From the NCBI RefSeq assembly GCF_937123705.1, contig NZ_CAKZKO010000138.1:186001-250000 (forward strand): a DNA stretch of 64,000 nt. The letters are read 5' to 3'. The translations under genes were made by a program, and so were the position numbers. A model generated the notes under the pieces. That model saw only the letters and a program-made list of their open reading frames with translations. It had not been told where the DNA came from and ran no database searches. The stretch comes from an uncultured Paraglaciecola sp. GTDB lineage: Bacteria > Pseudomonadota > Gammaproteobacteria > Enterobacterales > Alteromonadaceae. Of the stretch, positions 10,546 to 20,189 are shown piece after piece; position 1 is the first letter of the stretch; every line of letters begins with the position of its first letter.

Positions 10546-10872
10546 TTATTTACCTGAGGGATCTAAACTTGCGTAATAGGCCGATATATTTGCAATGTCG
10601 GTATCACTCAATCCTGCTGCCATAGGTGACATAGATATATTCTTGCGCTCGCCATCTCGAAATGCTTTCATTTGTAACACCAAATACTGCTCTTTCTGTC
10701 CTGCTAGGTTTGGATACATTGGGATAATGGAAATTCCATTACCACCATGACAGGCACCACATGTGGTAGATTTTGATTTACCCGCTGCAATATCTGCCGC
10801 TAGAATAGGTTGCGAGGCGAAGCCTCCTGCAACAAAAACCATACTGAGTAATTTGATATGAAGATTTTTCAT
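10546..10872 (-). CDS. Periplasmic class I cytochrome c
   Basis: 108 residues. A signal peptide (to about residue 25, FASQPILA) precedes one haem-attachment motif CGACH. The likely axial Met lies in NISMSPMAAGLSD. The layout resembles one half of cytochrome c4 or cytochrome c553. It probably shuttles electrons in the periplasm; partners are not encoded nearby. Confidence 0.9.
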   Translation of the reverse strand: MKNLHIKLLSMVFVAGGFASQPILAADIAAGKSKSTTCGACHGGNGISIIPMYPNLAGQKEQYLVLQMKAFRDGERKNISMSPMAAGLSDTDIANISAYYASLDPSGK

Positions 10873-10939
10873 GATTTATCCTTAGTATTACACCCGAAAG
10901 TAACAACAAATATACTGTGTTAATAAATAAGTGTTTGAT

Positions 10940-12391
10940 ATGAAGTTAGAACATTCTTTTGCTAAAGAACTTACTTCACTGAGTAGTGAAGTCAAGCCAA
11001 TTAAATTACTAAATGCACGCTTAGCGGTGTTTAATCGTGATCTTGCTGCACAATTAGACCTACCCGCAGAGTGGCAGCAGCAAATCCACTTGTTTGATGC
11101 TTTATATACACCAGACGGAGAGTTAAATCGCTATTCTGTGGCACAAAAATATGGCGGACACCAATTTGGCCATTGGAACCCTGAATTAGGCGATGGCCGT
11201 GGGTTGTTATTGGCTGAAGCCATCGATTCACTAAAGCAACGCTGGGATCTCCACCTAAAAGGAGCAGGCCCAACGCCTTACTCTAGGTTTGCCGATGGGC
11301 GGGCAGTATTACGTTCTACCATACGGGAATATTTAGCCAGCGAGGCCCTACACTACTTAGGAGTCCCTACTTCACGGGCATTGTGTTTAATCACAAGTGA
11401 AGAAGCGGTATATCGCGAAAAACAAGAACGTGGCGCCAAGATGATCAGAGTTTGCCAAAGCCACCTGCGCTTTGGACATTTCGAATACTTTTATCACAGC
11501 CAACAACCTCAAAAACTACAAAACCTATTTGACTATTGTTTTAAGTATCATTTCGTAGACTGTGCAAAGGCAGAAAATCCCTATGTCGCCATGCTTGAAA
11601 AGATCGTGATGGACACCGCCAAGTTAATTGCAAAATGGCAAGCATTTGGGTTTAACCATGGCGTTATGAATACCGACAACATGTCAATCCATGGTATTAC
11701 CTTTGATTATGGCCCGTATGCGTTTTTAGATGACTTTGATCCCAAATTTATTTGCAATCACTCAGATCCTCAAGGTCGGTATTCCTTCGATAGTCAACCG
11801 GGTATAGGATTATGGAACCTTAACGCCTTGGCTCAGTCTTTTACCCCTCACATCGAAATAGCACAAATCAAACAAGCTCTCAGCCTATACGAACCCACAC
11901 TGCTACAAGAATATTCTACGCTTATGCACAACAAGCTAGGACTATTACCCAACCCAGCCGTTGCTGAAACCAACTCATACATTATCAATACCTGGTTAGA
12001 CATGTTAGCAGCTGAGAAGAAAGATTATTCGCTCGCATTTAGACAGCTTTGTGAGTTTGATATCTTTAACGATAATCCTCAATTACGGGATCAGTTTATT
12101 GACCGTGGGCGATTTGATGAATGGGCAAAGCATTATATTTTGATGCTAACCAAGCAAGGTATTGAGCAAACACAAAGGCAAAGTAGAATGCGCCAGCACA
12201 ATCCACAGATTGTATTACGTAATTATATTCTGCAACAAGTTATTGACCGTGCTGAAGAAGGAGATTTCGAGATGTTTCATACGTTTCTCGAGGCCTTAAA
12301 AAATCCATACGAAACCATTGCAAAGTATAAACAATTTGCCGCGCCTCCACCCGAATGGGGTAAACACTTAGAAATATCCTGTAGCAGTTAG
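10940..12391 (+). CDS. selO: Protein adenylyltransferase SelO (YdiU/UPF0061 pseudokinase)
   Basis: 483 residues. SelO has a kinase fold with ATP flipped, and transfers AMP to Ser, Thr or Tyr of target proteins, linked to redox stress. The region HLKGAGPTPYSRFADGRAVL contains nucleotide-binding residues. NTDNMS and the following FDYGPY hold the catalytic Asp/Asn and the metal-binding Asp. The C-terminus ends CSS, where vertebrate SelO has selenocysteine in the same place (USS). I prefer the ATG at 10940 to the GTG at 10931 because the family aligns from there; no clear ribosome binding site helps. Confidence 0.95.
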   Translation: MKLEHSFAKELTSLSSEVKPIKLLNARLAVFNRDLAAQLDLPAEWQQQIHLFDALYTPDGELNRYSVAQKYGGHQFGHWNPELGDGRGLLLAEAIDSLKQRWDLHLKGAGPTPYSRFADGRAVLRSTIREYLASEALHYLGVPTSRALCLITSEEAVYREKQERGAKMIRVCQSHLRFGHFEYFYHSQQPQKLQNLFDYCFKYHFVDCAKAENPYVAMLEKIVMDTAKLIAKWQAFGFNHGVMNTDNMSIHGITFDYGPYAFLDDFDPKFICNHSDPQGRYSFDSQPGIGLWNLNALAQSFTPHIEIAQIKQALSLYEPTLLQEYSTLMHNKLGLLPNPAVAETNSYIINTWLDMLAAEKKDYSLAFRQLCEFDIFNDNPQLRDQFIDRGRFDEWAKHYILMLTKQGIEQTQRQSRMRQHNPQIVLRNYILQQVIDRAEEGDFEMFHTFLEALKNPYETIAKYKQFAAPPPEWGKHLEISCSS

Positions 12392-12510
12392 ACTTCTAGC
12401 ACTCTGGATAGATATCACCAACCGTGGAACGATCTAGAGTTGAAAAAAATAGTGGTAATATTATGCAATATGCGCCAACGTATAACACTCTGCATATTTT
12501 CAGGAAGAGC

Positions 12511-15366
12511 ATGAAATCACTCTACTCAATTGGTTTAATACTATGTTTTTTAAGTGCTTTTTTGCACACAAACAGCATGGCGTCAAATCAGGTAGTGATA
12601 TCAAAAGACCACCATTATGCAAATCTGCAACCTAACATAGACTGGTTAGTTGCAGATAAAAGCGTGCAGTTGTCAGACATTCAAAATTTACAGGATTGGC
12701 AGTCCATTCCTAAGCCCAACCAACTCAACAAAAACAAAACCTTATGGGGCAAGCTCAATATTGAGTTTGTGGATCCAGACGAAGACCAATACTTTTTAAC
12801 AGTAAGTAATCCCAATCTGGATTATGTAGATGTATTCATATTAGACGAGAAAGACCGCATTCTAGGCGCCTATCTAATGGGTGGGAACCGAGATTACGCA
12901 AAACGTCCCTATAGACATAGATTATTTATCACCGCAATTAATTCGGCGCAATCTGCAGTAACGGTTTACTTAAAGATTAGAGACGATGGTCCGCTCGCCT
13001 TTTCTGTGGAAATAGACAAACAATCATCGGTGGTCGAAACAGAACAATTACTGTTAGCAATTATTGGCTTTATAAGTGGTGGCATAGCCTTACTCGCTGG
13101 TTACTTCTTGATAACCTACATTTATATGCGTAGCCCCATAAGATTTTGGTTTGCTGTATCCAGTGCTGGATTCTTATTGCTGTTTTTAAACACTAAGGGA
13201 ATATTAAGCCAAATAACGGGGATTACAGCCTACATATCCAACCTTAGTTGCGCTTTACTTGGAGTGTTGCTGTTAACCTCAGCAAAGGTTACTTTTGCGA
13301 TATTAGAACGCGTTCCTACAGTATGGCGTTATGCGCTATATAGCCTAGGCGGCATTAGTTTAGGGATGGCATTTTCACCAGACAGCGGTTATCAACTTAC
13401 ACTTGCTACACTTGCGGCAGGGCTTTATGTAGTACTCATTGGAGCCTTAGCTTTTTTCTATCATAAACCCGATAAACAAACCGCAAATTTTATTTGCTTA
13501 TCTGGACTCATAATTATCGCATTAAGTGGTTTTACCCACGTGATATTATATTTGTCAGGAACCGCTTTAACACAAAAAACCTCATTGATTTTTGCTGTAT
13601 TTATAATGTTAGGCATTACATTAATTGCCTTGGCAATCGAAGCCCACGAACGAGTTCTGACATATCGTCACAACATACAACAACAGCTCACTATTAATAA
13701 TTTGCAACACTTTTACGAATTATTCACAAATTCTACTGAAGGGCTGTATACCTCAAGCTTAGATGGTCAGTTGATCAGTGTTAACCCTGCAATGTGTTTG
13801 CTGTTTGGGTATACCGATGAAGTCGAAATGTTAGATCAAGTAGACAATGTATCGATGTTTTACGCCGAGCCTCAAGACCGCGCAGCTATGCTTGGAGAAA
13901 TTCATAAAAATGCTAAAGTCATTGGCAAAGAAATAAAAGGTAAACGCAAAGATGGCAGTATTTTTTGGTTTTCGCTCTCTTGCCAAATTAGGCAAGAGCA
14001 TGACAAACGATACTTATTTGGATCTATTTCAGATGTCACCGAACGCAAACAATCAAGCATAAGTTTAGAGTATCTTGCCACTCACGATTCACACACAGGC
14101 ATATACAACAGACGAGAGTTCGAGCGCCGCCTAAAACTTAGTCTGCAAAATGCTCAGGAAGAAAACACCGATCTAACCCTACTGTATATGGATTTAGACC
14201 AATTCAAAGTAGTAAACGATACCTGCGGACATAAGGCCGGCGACTTGTTGATAAAACAACTGGCCCAAAAACTCGATACAGTAGTAATGGAAAAAGGCAT
14301 ATTAGCAAGACTCGGCGGCGATGAATTCGGAGTACTATTAGAAGGCGACAATGCTCAAATGGGCTATTTATTAGCCAACAAACTGCTTACTACAGTGCAA
14401 CACTTTCGTTTTGTTTGGGAAAACAGGATCTTCACTTTAGGCATTAGCATTGGCCAAGTGCATTGGCAATCTAATATTCAGTCACCTGAACAACTACTAA
14501 GCATGGCCGATTCAGCCTGTTATTTAGCAAAAGAACGAGGGCGCAATCAAGTTCATACCTATTCAAGCGATGATGAACATATGCAACGCTATGAATCTGA
14601 AATAGCCTGGGTATCGCACATCCACCATGCGCTACAAAATGATAGTTTCGAATTATATTTTCAGCATTACCAAGCACTAAGTAAAAACGCGGCGGGACAT
14701 CATTACGAAGTATTGCTGAGAATGCATGACAAAGAAGGTAATACGATCCTACCTGGAAGCTTTTTGCCCGCGGCTGAACGATACAGTCTTACTGCACAAA
14801 TTGACCGCTGGGTCATAGAAAATTACTTTAATTGGCTGGCCAACAACCCCCTACATCAATCTGAGTTGACTCGGGTTAGTATCAATTTAAGTGGGCACTC
14901 ACTAGCCGATAAAGATCTTAAACTATTTGCACTAAATGCCTTTGAAAAATATAAAATACCCTACAACAAGGTGTGCTTCGAAATCACTGAAAGCATGGCC
15001 ATTTTAAAGATTGATGAAACGATAGAGTTTATTGATACTTTCCATAAGCTAGGCTGCTTATTCGCCTTAGATGATTTTGGAAGTGGATTTTCTTCCTATA
15101 ATTATTTAAAAAACTTACCCGTTGATCAGGTCAAGATTGATGGCAGTTTTGTAAGAGACATTCTGGTTGATCCAGTCGATATGGCAATGGTGAACTCCAT
15201 TAAAGACGTGGCTAAAGCCATGGGTATGGAAACAGTCGCTGAATTTGTTGAATCCACTGAAATCATGGTCGAATTAGGTAAAATGGGGGTAGATTTCGCC
15301 CAAGGATTTGGTGTGGCTAAGCCACTGCCATTGAGTGAATTTATACCTATCCACATAAATAAGTAA
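12511..15366 (+). CDS. 7TMR-DISM receptor with PAS, GGDEF and EAL domains (c-di-GMP enzyme)
   Basis: 951 residues from the ATG at 12511, which has AGGAAG four bases upstream; earlier GTG/ATG codons at 12424 and 12463 lack a site. A signal peptide of about 24 residues precedes an extracytoplasmic 7TMR-DISMED2 domain (about 40-170), seven membrane helices (about 180-400), a PAS domain (about 425-530), GGDEF (GGDEF at 602-606) and EAL (EVL at 733, then FEITES, LDDFGSGFSS and DQVKIDGSFV). The main catalytic residues of both output domains look present. No RxxD inhibitory site precedes GGDEF. It probably tunes c-di-GMP in response to an extracellular ligand. Confidence 0.95.
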   Translation: MKSLYSIGLILCFLSAFLHTNSMASNQVVISKDHHYANLQPNIDWLVADKSVQLSDIQNLQDWQSIPKPNQLNKNKTLWGKLNIEFVDPDEDQYFLTVSNPNLDYVDVFILDEKDRILGAYLMGGNRDYAKRPYRHRLFITAINSAQSAVTVYLKIRDDGPLAFSVEIDKQSSVVETEQLLLAIIGFISGGIALLAGYFLITYIYMRSPIRFWFAVSSAGFLLLFLNTKGILSQITGITAYISNLSCALLGVLLLTSAKVTFAILERVPTVWRYALYSLGGISLGMAFSPDSGYQLTLATLAAGLYVVLIGALAFFYHKPDKQTANFICLSGLIIIALSGFTHVILYLSGTALTQKTSLIFAVFIMLGITLIALAIEAHERVLTYRHNIQQQLTINNLQHFYELFTNSTEGLYTSSLDGQLISVNPAMCLLFGYTDEVEMLDQVDNVSMFYAEPQDRAAMLGEIHKNAKVIGKEIKGKRKDGSIFWFSLSCQIRQEHDKRYLFGSISDVTERKQSSISLEYLATHDSHTGIYNRREFERRLKLSLQNAQEENTDLTLLYMDLDQFKVVNDTCGHKAGDLLIKQLAQKLDTVVMEKGILARLGGDEFGVLLEGDNAQMGYLLANKLLTTVQHFRFVWENRIFTLGISIGQVHWQSNIQSPEQLLSMADSACYLAKERGRNQVHTYSSDDEHMQRYESEIAWVSHIHHALQNDSFELYFQHYQALSKNAAGHHYEVLLRMHDKEGNTILPGSFLPAAERYSLTAQIDRWVIENYFNWLANNPLHQSELTRVSINLSGHSLADKDLKLFALNAFEKYKIPYNKVCFEITESMAILKIDETIEFIDTFHKLGCLFALDDFGSGFSSYNYLKNLPVDQVKIDGSFVRDILVDPVDMAMVNSIKDVAKAMGMETVAEFVESTEIMVELGKMGVDFAQGFGVAKPLPLSEFIPIHINK

Positions 15367-15538
15367 CGACTCAACCAGAGTGTATGTTGATTGGTAATAC
15401 TAAACATAGATAAAGCCGGCTATTGTAAAAAGCCGAATCATGCCCACATATACAAACTAGAATGTACTTAAACTAAGATATTCGAGTATATGGGTAGTAT
15501 CCCGTAATTTTCATTTAATTAACTACGTTTTTCAAAAT

Positions 15539-16156
15539 ATGACTCCTAAATTAGACCCGTATCAATATGTTAGCTCTGCCAAACTACCCACACGATGGGG
15601 CCAATTTCACATTCATGGATTTATTGACAATGAGCTCGCCCAAGAACATGTCGCTCTTACATATGGAAAATGGGATAAAGATGATGTGGTAGCTATTCGT
15701 ATCCACTCTGAATGCTTAACTGGCGATGCCCTATTTAGCACACGCTGTGATTGTGGCGCACAACTTGAAAAAGCATTACAAAACATAGTTCAGCAAGGCA
15801 AAGGAGCCGTCTTGTACTTGCGCCAAGAAGGTAGAGGCATAGGGCTACTCAATAAAATTCGCGCCTATCACCTACAAGATGAAGGCATGGATACCGTTGA
15901 GGCAAACGAACATTTAGGGTTTGACGCTGACATTAGAGACTATGGGATCTGTAAATTGATGTTAGATAAGTTAAATATCAAGCATGTAAACCTGATGACC
16001 AATAACCCTAAAAAAAGTACGGCGCTTACTGAAATGGGCATTAAAGTAGTAAAACGCACACCTATAGATCATGGCATCACCGACGATAATAGACACTACA
16101 TTCGCACTAAAACCGAAAAGTTAGGCCATCAGTTCGATAAGCATCTCCTTAAATAG
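15539..16156 (+). CDS. ribA: GTP cyclohydrolase II
   Basis: 205 residues (E. coli 196). It converts GTP to 2,5-diamino-6-ribosylamino-pyrimidinone 5'-phosphate, the first step of riboflavin synthesis. The zinc-binding cysteines are seen in SECLTGDALFSTRCDCG, and RQEGRGIGL is the GTP-binding segment. It stands alone with no ribB fusion. I found no FMN riboswitch in the 172 bp upstream. Confidence 0.97.
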   Translation: MTPKLDPYQYVSSAKLPTRWGQFHIHGFIDNELAQEHVALTYGKWDKDDVVAIRIHSECLTGDALFSTRCDCGAQLEKALQNIVQQGKGAVLYLRQEGRGIGLLNKIRAYHLQDEGMDTVEANEHLGFDADIRDYGICKLMLDKLNIKHVNLMTNNPKKSTALTEMGIKVVKRTPIDHGITDDNRHYIRTKTEKLGHQFDKHLLK

Positions 16157-16208
16157 ACATTCAGCCATGGTTAAGGCTTAGCATCGTATAACCTAATCAA
16201 CAATCTAA

Positions 16209-16244
16209 AGCGTTGCCAATATTGCTCGGCAACGCTGACGTTTT
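16209..16244 (+). terminator. Probable rho-independent terminator after ribA
   Basis: Perfect 9-bp arms AGCGTTGCC (16209-16217) and GGCAACGCT (16228-16236) are followed within three bases by a short T-run. It ends 22 bp before the DUF3300 start codon. Confidence 0.65.
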
Positions 16245-16265
16245 CGATTACATAAGGAAAAGGTT

Positions 16266-17648
16266 ATGCGAAATCAATCCAAATACCTGTTCATTTACCT
16301 ATTAGTTTTATGCCTCTTGCTTGGCAGTGTATTACAACTAGCGCAAGCCCAAGGCGCCGCCAGCAATACTCAGGCTGATGTTATTGAGCTTGACCAAGCT
16401 CAGCTAGATCAAATGCTAGCGCCCATTGCTCTATATCCCGACACTTTACTGTCGCATATTCTAGTGGCATCCACTTATCCATTAGAAGTGATTCAAGCGG
16501 CTCGCTGGCGCGCGGCTAATTCCGATTTAGATGAACAACAGGCGCTCAATGCAGTCGAAAACAAAGACTGGGATCCCAGCGTTCAGGCACTAGTTCCCTT
16601 TAACGAGCTATTGCAAAAACTCAGTGAAGACTTGAACTGGTTACAATCTTTAGGTAGCGCGTTTTTAGCCAATGAGCAGCAACTACTTGCAAGTGTTCAA
16701 AACTTACGCCAAAAAGCCTACGAACAAGGCAATTTGACGGATAACGAATACGTTAATATTCAGCAAGAAGCGAACGAAATTGTTATAGAAACTGTGCGCA
16801 AAGAAGTGGTCTATGTGCCTTATTACGATACCCGCGTGGTGTATGGAAACTGGTGGTGGCACAATCATCAGCCCTATTATTGGCACAGACCGGTTCATAG
16901 CATTCTGAGTGCTGGTTTATATTGGAGTGTGGGCTTTAACATTCGCCCTAGCTTCTATTTTGGCGGTTTTCATTGGCGCAAACGCCACCTTGTTGCGAAT
17001 TATCATTACCGTAACCATGCCAAAAGACACTGGCCTAAGGGCCATAGCTCTCGTCAAGTGGTACGGGTTAAAGAATATCCACGATGGCGTCACAACAAGC
17101 ACCACAGACGGGGGGTGCAACATCGAGTCAATGGCCAGCCGATTGTACGCAATATCCGTAGCGGCAACACGCACAAGTCTTATCACAAAAACAATAAACA
17201 ACGGTTGTTAAACGCGGATCATTACGCGAAGAAACATAGCAAACCACATGCAAAACAAGTCAAGCATGCTTTAGCTAAGCAGTCTAAAACGATTCGACAC
17301 ACTAAGGTGCATAAGGCGAACAAGCAAGCACTTCACAAACAACGCATTGCCTATAAAAGTAACAACCATCAAAAGCCAAAACATGGTCATAACAATCCGT
17401 CTCAAAAATCGAGTAGGATTGCTACTAGCCACAAAAGTGATGTAAGAAGGCCAAAACAGGCGTATCAAGAAGTGAAAAATCGCAAACTAAACACTGCTTC
17501 AATTAAGCCGCGTAAAAACAGTCATTACCAAGTAAAAAACCAAAGCCATCAAAAACGGACTAGCCACAACAAGAGCCTCAAGCGACACAATAAATCGAGG
17601 CCAACAAAAGTAGCCCGTCACAATAAGAGTAAAAACAAGCAAAGGTGA
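16266..17648 (+). CDS. DUF3300 secreted protein with long His/Lys/Arg-rich tail
   Basis: 460 residues. A signal peptide (about 29 residues, ending near AQAQ) precedes a conserved DUF3300 region (about 40-195; LDQMLAPIALYPDTLLSHIL, then VYVPYYDTRVVYG). From about residue 215 on, the protein is low complexity and made largely of His, Lys, Arg, Asn and Ser, with a very high predicted pI. AAGGAAAAGG precedes the ATG. Function unknown; the tail could bind polyanions (DNA, acidic polysaccharide) or metal. Its codons look like those of its neighbours. Confidence 0.85.
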   Translation: MRNQSKYLFIYLLVLCLLLGSVLQLAQAQGAASNTQADVIELDQAQLDQMLAPIALYPDTLLSHILVASTYPLEVIQAARWRAANSDLDEQQALNAVENKDWDPSVQALVPFNELLQKLSEDLNWLQSLGSAFLANEQQLLASVQNLRQKAYEQGNLTDNEYVNIQQEANEIVIETVRKEVVYVPYYDTRVVYGNWWWHNHQPYYWHRPVHSILSAGLYWSVGFNIRPSFYFGGFHWRKRHLVANYHYRNHAKRHWPKGHSSRQVVRVKEYPRWRHNKHHRRGVQHRVNGQPIVRNIRSGNTHKSYHKNNKQRLLNADHYAKKHSKPHAKQVKHALAKQSKTIRHTKVHKANKQALHKQRIAYKSNNHQKPKHGHNNPSQKSSRIATSHKSDVRRPKQAYQEVKNRKLNTASIKPRKNSHYQVKNQSHQKRTSHNKSLKRHNKSRPTKVARHNKSKNKQR

Positions 17649-17717
17649 GCAACCTAGACAATGAATAACTCGTCTTTTGCTAAAAATAAATGCCGCTCAA
17701 ATGATAAATTTTCGAAA

Positions 17718-17738
17718 GTTCACCAGATACTGGTGAAC
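17718..17738. promoter_or_regulatory. Perfect 9-3-9 palindrome upstream of pyrB
   Basis: GTTCACCAG, ATA, CTGGTGAAC. It lies 51 bp before the pyrB ATG and just upstream of an AT-rich -10-like TTAAAAT (17746-17752). No T-run follows, so it looks more like a repressor or activator operator than a terminator. I do not know the binding protein. Confidence 0.5.
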
Positions 17739-17788
17739 AACTTTGTTAAAATACCCAGCATCTAATACTTGTATAAGTTACTTAACAG

Positions 17789-18793
17789 ATGAATTTTAAA
17801 GGTAATCATATTCTTTCGGTTAATCAGTTTGATCGCGAGGCCATTGAACGAGTATTTAACGTAGCCCATCAAATGTTGCCTTACGCCAAACGAAGAAAAC
17901 GCACCACAGTATTAGAAGGAGCAATTTTAGGTAACTTATTCTTTGAACCAAGTACCCGCACTAGAGTCAGTTTTGGCACTGCATTTAATTTACTGGGTGG
18001 TGAAGTGCGCGAAACCACTGGATTAAGCAATTCAGCCTTAGCTAAAGGTGAGTCCTTGTATGATACCGCGCGAGTACTCAGTGGATACTCAGATATTATT
18101 GCCATGCGACACCCCGATTCAGGCTCAGTTGCCGAATTTGCCGAAGGTAGTCGGGTTCCAGTCATTAATGGGGGCGATGGCGCCAATGAACACCCTACCC
18201 AAGCATTATTAGATTTATACACTATTCAAAAGGAACTGCAGGATCACGGCAGTAGTATTGATGGAATGCACATTGCCATGATTGGCGATTTAAAATATGG
18301 CCGAACCGTACATTCATTGTCTAAGTTATTGTGTTTATTTAAAAACGTGCGTTTTACTTTGATTTCACCCAAAGAGCTCAACATGCCCGCTTCGATAATT
18401 GCTGCAATAGAAAACGCCGGACATCAATACACAATCACCGATCAATTTGAAGGCAGTGTCGACGCCGATATTTGCTATCAAACCCGTATTCAAGAAGAAC
18501 GCTTTCCTTCACAACATGAAGCTAACCAATATCGAGGTAAATTTCGCTTAAATCAGCAAATTTATACTAAACATTTTCAATCTAAGACAGTTATCATGCA
18601 TCCGCTTCCAAGGGATTCTCGCGCTGAGGCCAACGAGTTAGACAACGACTTAAACCTTAACCCTAATCTTGCGATTTTCCGCCAAACAGACAATGGCGTG
18701 TTAGTGCGTATGGCTTTATTTGCCTTAACCTTAGGAGTCGAGGATATTGTTGCTCAATATGATCGAGACATACATTGGCACGTAAATATCTGA
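17789..18793 (+). CDS. pyrB: Aspartate carbamoyltransferase catalytic subunit
   Basis: 334 residues. It joins carbamoyl phosphate and aspartate in pyrimidine synthesis. The carbamoyl-phosphate site FEPSTRTRVSF is near residue 52; SALAKGESLYDT (mobile loop Lys), HPTQALLDL and MHPLPRDSRAE are all present. No regulatory-subunit gene (pyrI) follows: the next gene, 46 bp downstream, is hemL. The enzyme may therefore work without PyrI, or pyrI lies elsewhere. Confidence 0.95.
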   Translation: MNFKGNHILSVNQFDREAIERVFNVAHQMLPYAKRRKRTTVLEGAILGNLFFEPSTRTRVSFGTAFNLLGGEVRETTGLSNSALAKGESLYDTARVLSGYSDIIAMRHPDSGSVAEFAEGSRVPVINGGDGANEHPTQALLDLYTIQKELQDHGSSIDGMHIAMIGDLKYGRTVHSLSKLLCLFKNVRFTLISPKELNMPASIIAAIENAGHQYTITDQFEGSVDADICYQTRIQEERFPSQHEANQYRGKFRLNQQIYTKHFQSKTVIMHPLPRDSRAEANELDNDLNLNPNLAIFRQTDNGVLVRMALFALTLGVEDIVAQYDRDIHWHVNI

Positions 18794-18839
18794 TCAACTA
18801 ACTTTCCATCAACACATTTATTGAGAAAAAGAAGTCATT

Positions 18840-20135
18840 ATGCAAAAATCACACAGCTTGTTCGAGCGCGCCAAACAACATATTCCCGGTGGCGTTAATT
18901 CTCCCGTGAGAGCCTTTAAAGCGGTAGGTGGTACGCCTCCTTTTATCAGTAAAGCCGATGGCCCGTATATTTTTGATGCCGACGGCAAACGTTATATTGA
19001 CTATGTGCAATCATGGGGACCTATGGTACTAGGCCATAATCACCCTAAGATCCGCCAAGCGGTGATTGATGCCGCAGCCAATGGTTTAAGTTTTGGTGCT
19101 CCTACCGAGTCCGAAGTGATCATGGCTGAAAAAGTCAGCGAATTAGTGCCTTCTATGCAAGTGCTACGTATGGTCAATTCTGGTACCGAAGCCACAATGA
19201 GCGCCATTCGTTTAGCTCGCGGTTTTACCCAACGCGATAAAATTCTTAAATTTGAAGGTTGTTACCATGGCCATGCCGATGCCTTATTAGTCAAAGCGGG
19301 CTCAGGCGCTTTAACTTTTGGTGTACCTAGTTCGCCGGGTATTCCCGCTGATTTTGCCAAACACACCCTAACTATGGAATACAATAATCTCGAATCTGTT
19401 GCGCATGCCTTTCAGCAGCATCCTGAAGATATCGCTTGTATCATAGTTGAACCTGTCGCAGGCAACATGAACTGTATCCCGCCAGTTGATGGCTTTTTAG
19501 AAGGTCTTAGAGATATTTGTGATCAATACGGTGCTTTGCTAATTTTTGATGAAGTGATGACAGGTTTTCGGGTGGCACGAGGCGGCGCCCAAGAAAAATA
19601 CAATATCCAACCAGACCTGACTTGTTTAGGCAAGGTAATAGGCGGAGGTATGCCTGTGGGTGCTTTCGGCGGAAAAGCTGAAATAATGCGCCATATTTCA
19701 CCCGATGGCCCTGTCTATCAAGCAGGCACATTGTCTGGCAACCCAGTTGCTATGGCGGCAGGTTTGGCCTCATTAGCCGAAATCGAAAAAGAAGGCTTAT
19801 ACGCACAACTATCCGAGGCGACTCAAACCTTAGCCGAAGGTTTTAAAAGGCTTGCGAATAAGCATGGGATCCCCATGTCGGTTAATTACGCTGGCAGTAT
19901 GTTTGGGTTGTTTTTCACCGATGTTGAGCGGGTAACAAATTACCAACAAGCAATAAACTGCAACACCAAACAATTTAACCATTTTTATCATGGCATGTTA
20001 GAAAAAGGCGTGTACTTAGCCCCTGCTTCATACGAAGCCGGCTTTGTATCTGCAGAGCATAGTGATGAAATTGTGCAACAAACATTAGACATTGCCGATA
20101 TAGTATTAGCGGATGTTGCAGCCCATTGCAGCTAA
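18840..20135 (+). CDS. hemL: Glutamate-1-semialdehyde 2,1-aminomutase
   Basis: 431 residues, the usual length. A PLP enzyme that makes 5-aminolevulinate from glutamate-1-semialdehyde in the C5 haem pathway. It begins [23 protein letters not shown]. The PLP-binding Asp is in [13 protein letters not shown], and the Schiff-base Lys lies in [17 protein letters not shown]. Confidence 0.98.
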   Translation: MQKSHSLFERAKQHIPGGVNSPVRAFKAVGGTPPFISKADGPYIFDADGKRYIDYVQSWGPMVLGHNHPKIRQAVIDAAANGLSFGAPTESEVIMAEKVSELVPSMQVLRMVNSGTEATMSAIRLARGFTQRDKILKFEGCYHGHADALLVKAGSGALTFGVPSSPGIPADFAKHTLTMEYNNLESVAHAFQQHPEDIACIIVEPVAGNMNCIPPVDGFLEGLRDICDQYGALLIFDEVMTGFRVARGGAQEKYNIQPDLTCLGKVIGGGMPVGAFGGKAEIMRHISPDGPVYQAGTLSGNPVAMAAGLASLAEIEKEGLYAQLSEATQTLAEGFKRLANKHGIPMSVNYAGSMFGLFFTDVERVTNYQQAINCNTKQFNHFYHGMLEKGVYLAPASYEAGFVSAEHSDEIVQQTLDIADIVLADVAAHCS

Positions 20136-20189
20136 ACCGTGATAAAGTTGAGTCAAACTCGTTAGTTATAGAGAGATAAAATACACCTA

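Noticed and set aside
15417..15435. CGGCT/AGCCG hairpin after the GGDEF-EAL gene as terminator
   Set aside because: Five-bp stem, no T-run.
15367..15538. Possible FMN riboswitch upstream of ribA
   Set aside because: The region is too short and shows none of the RFN-element conserved segments.
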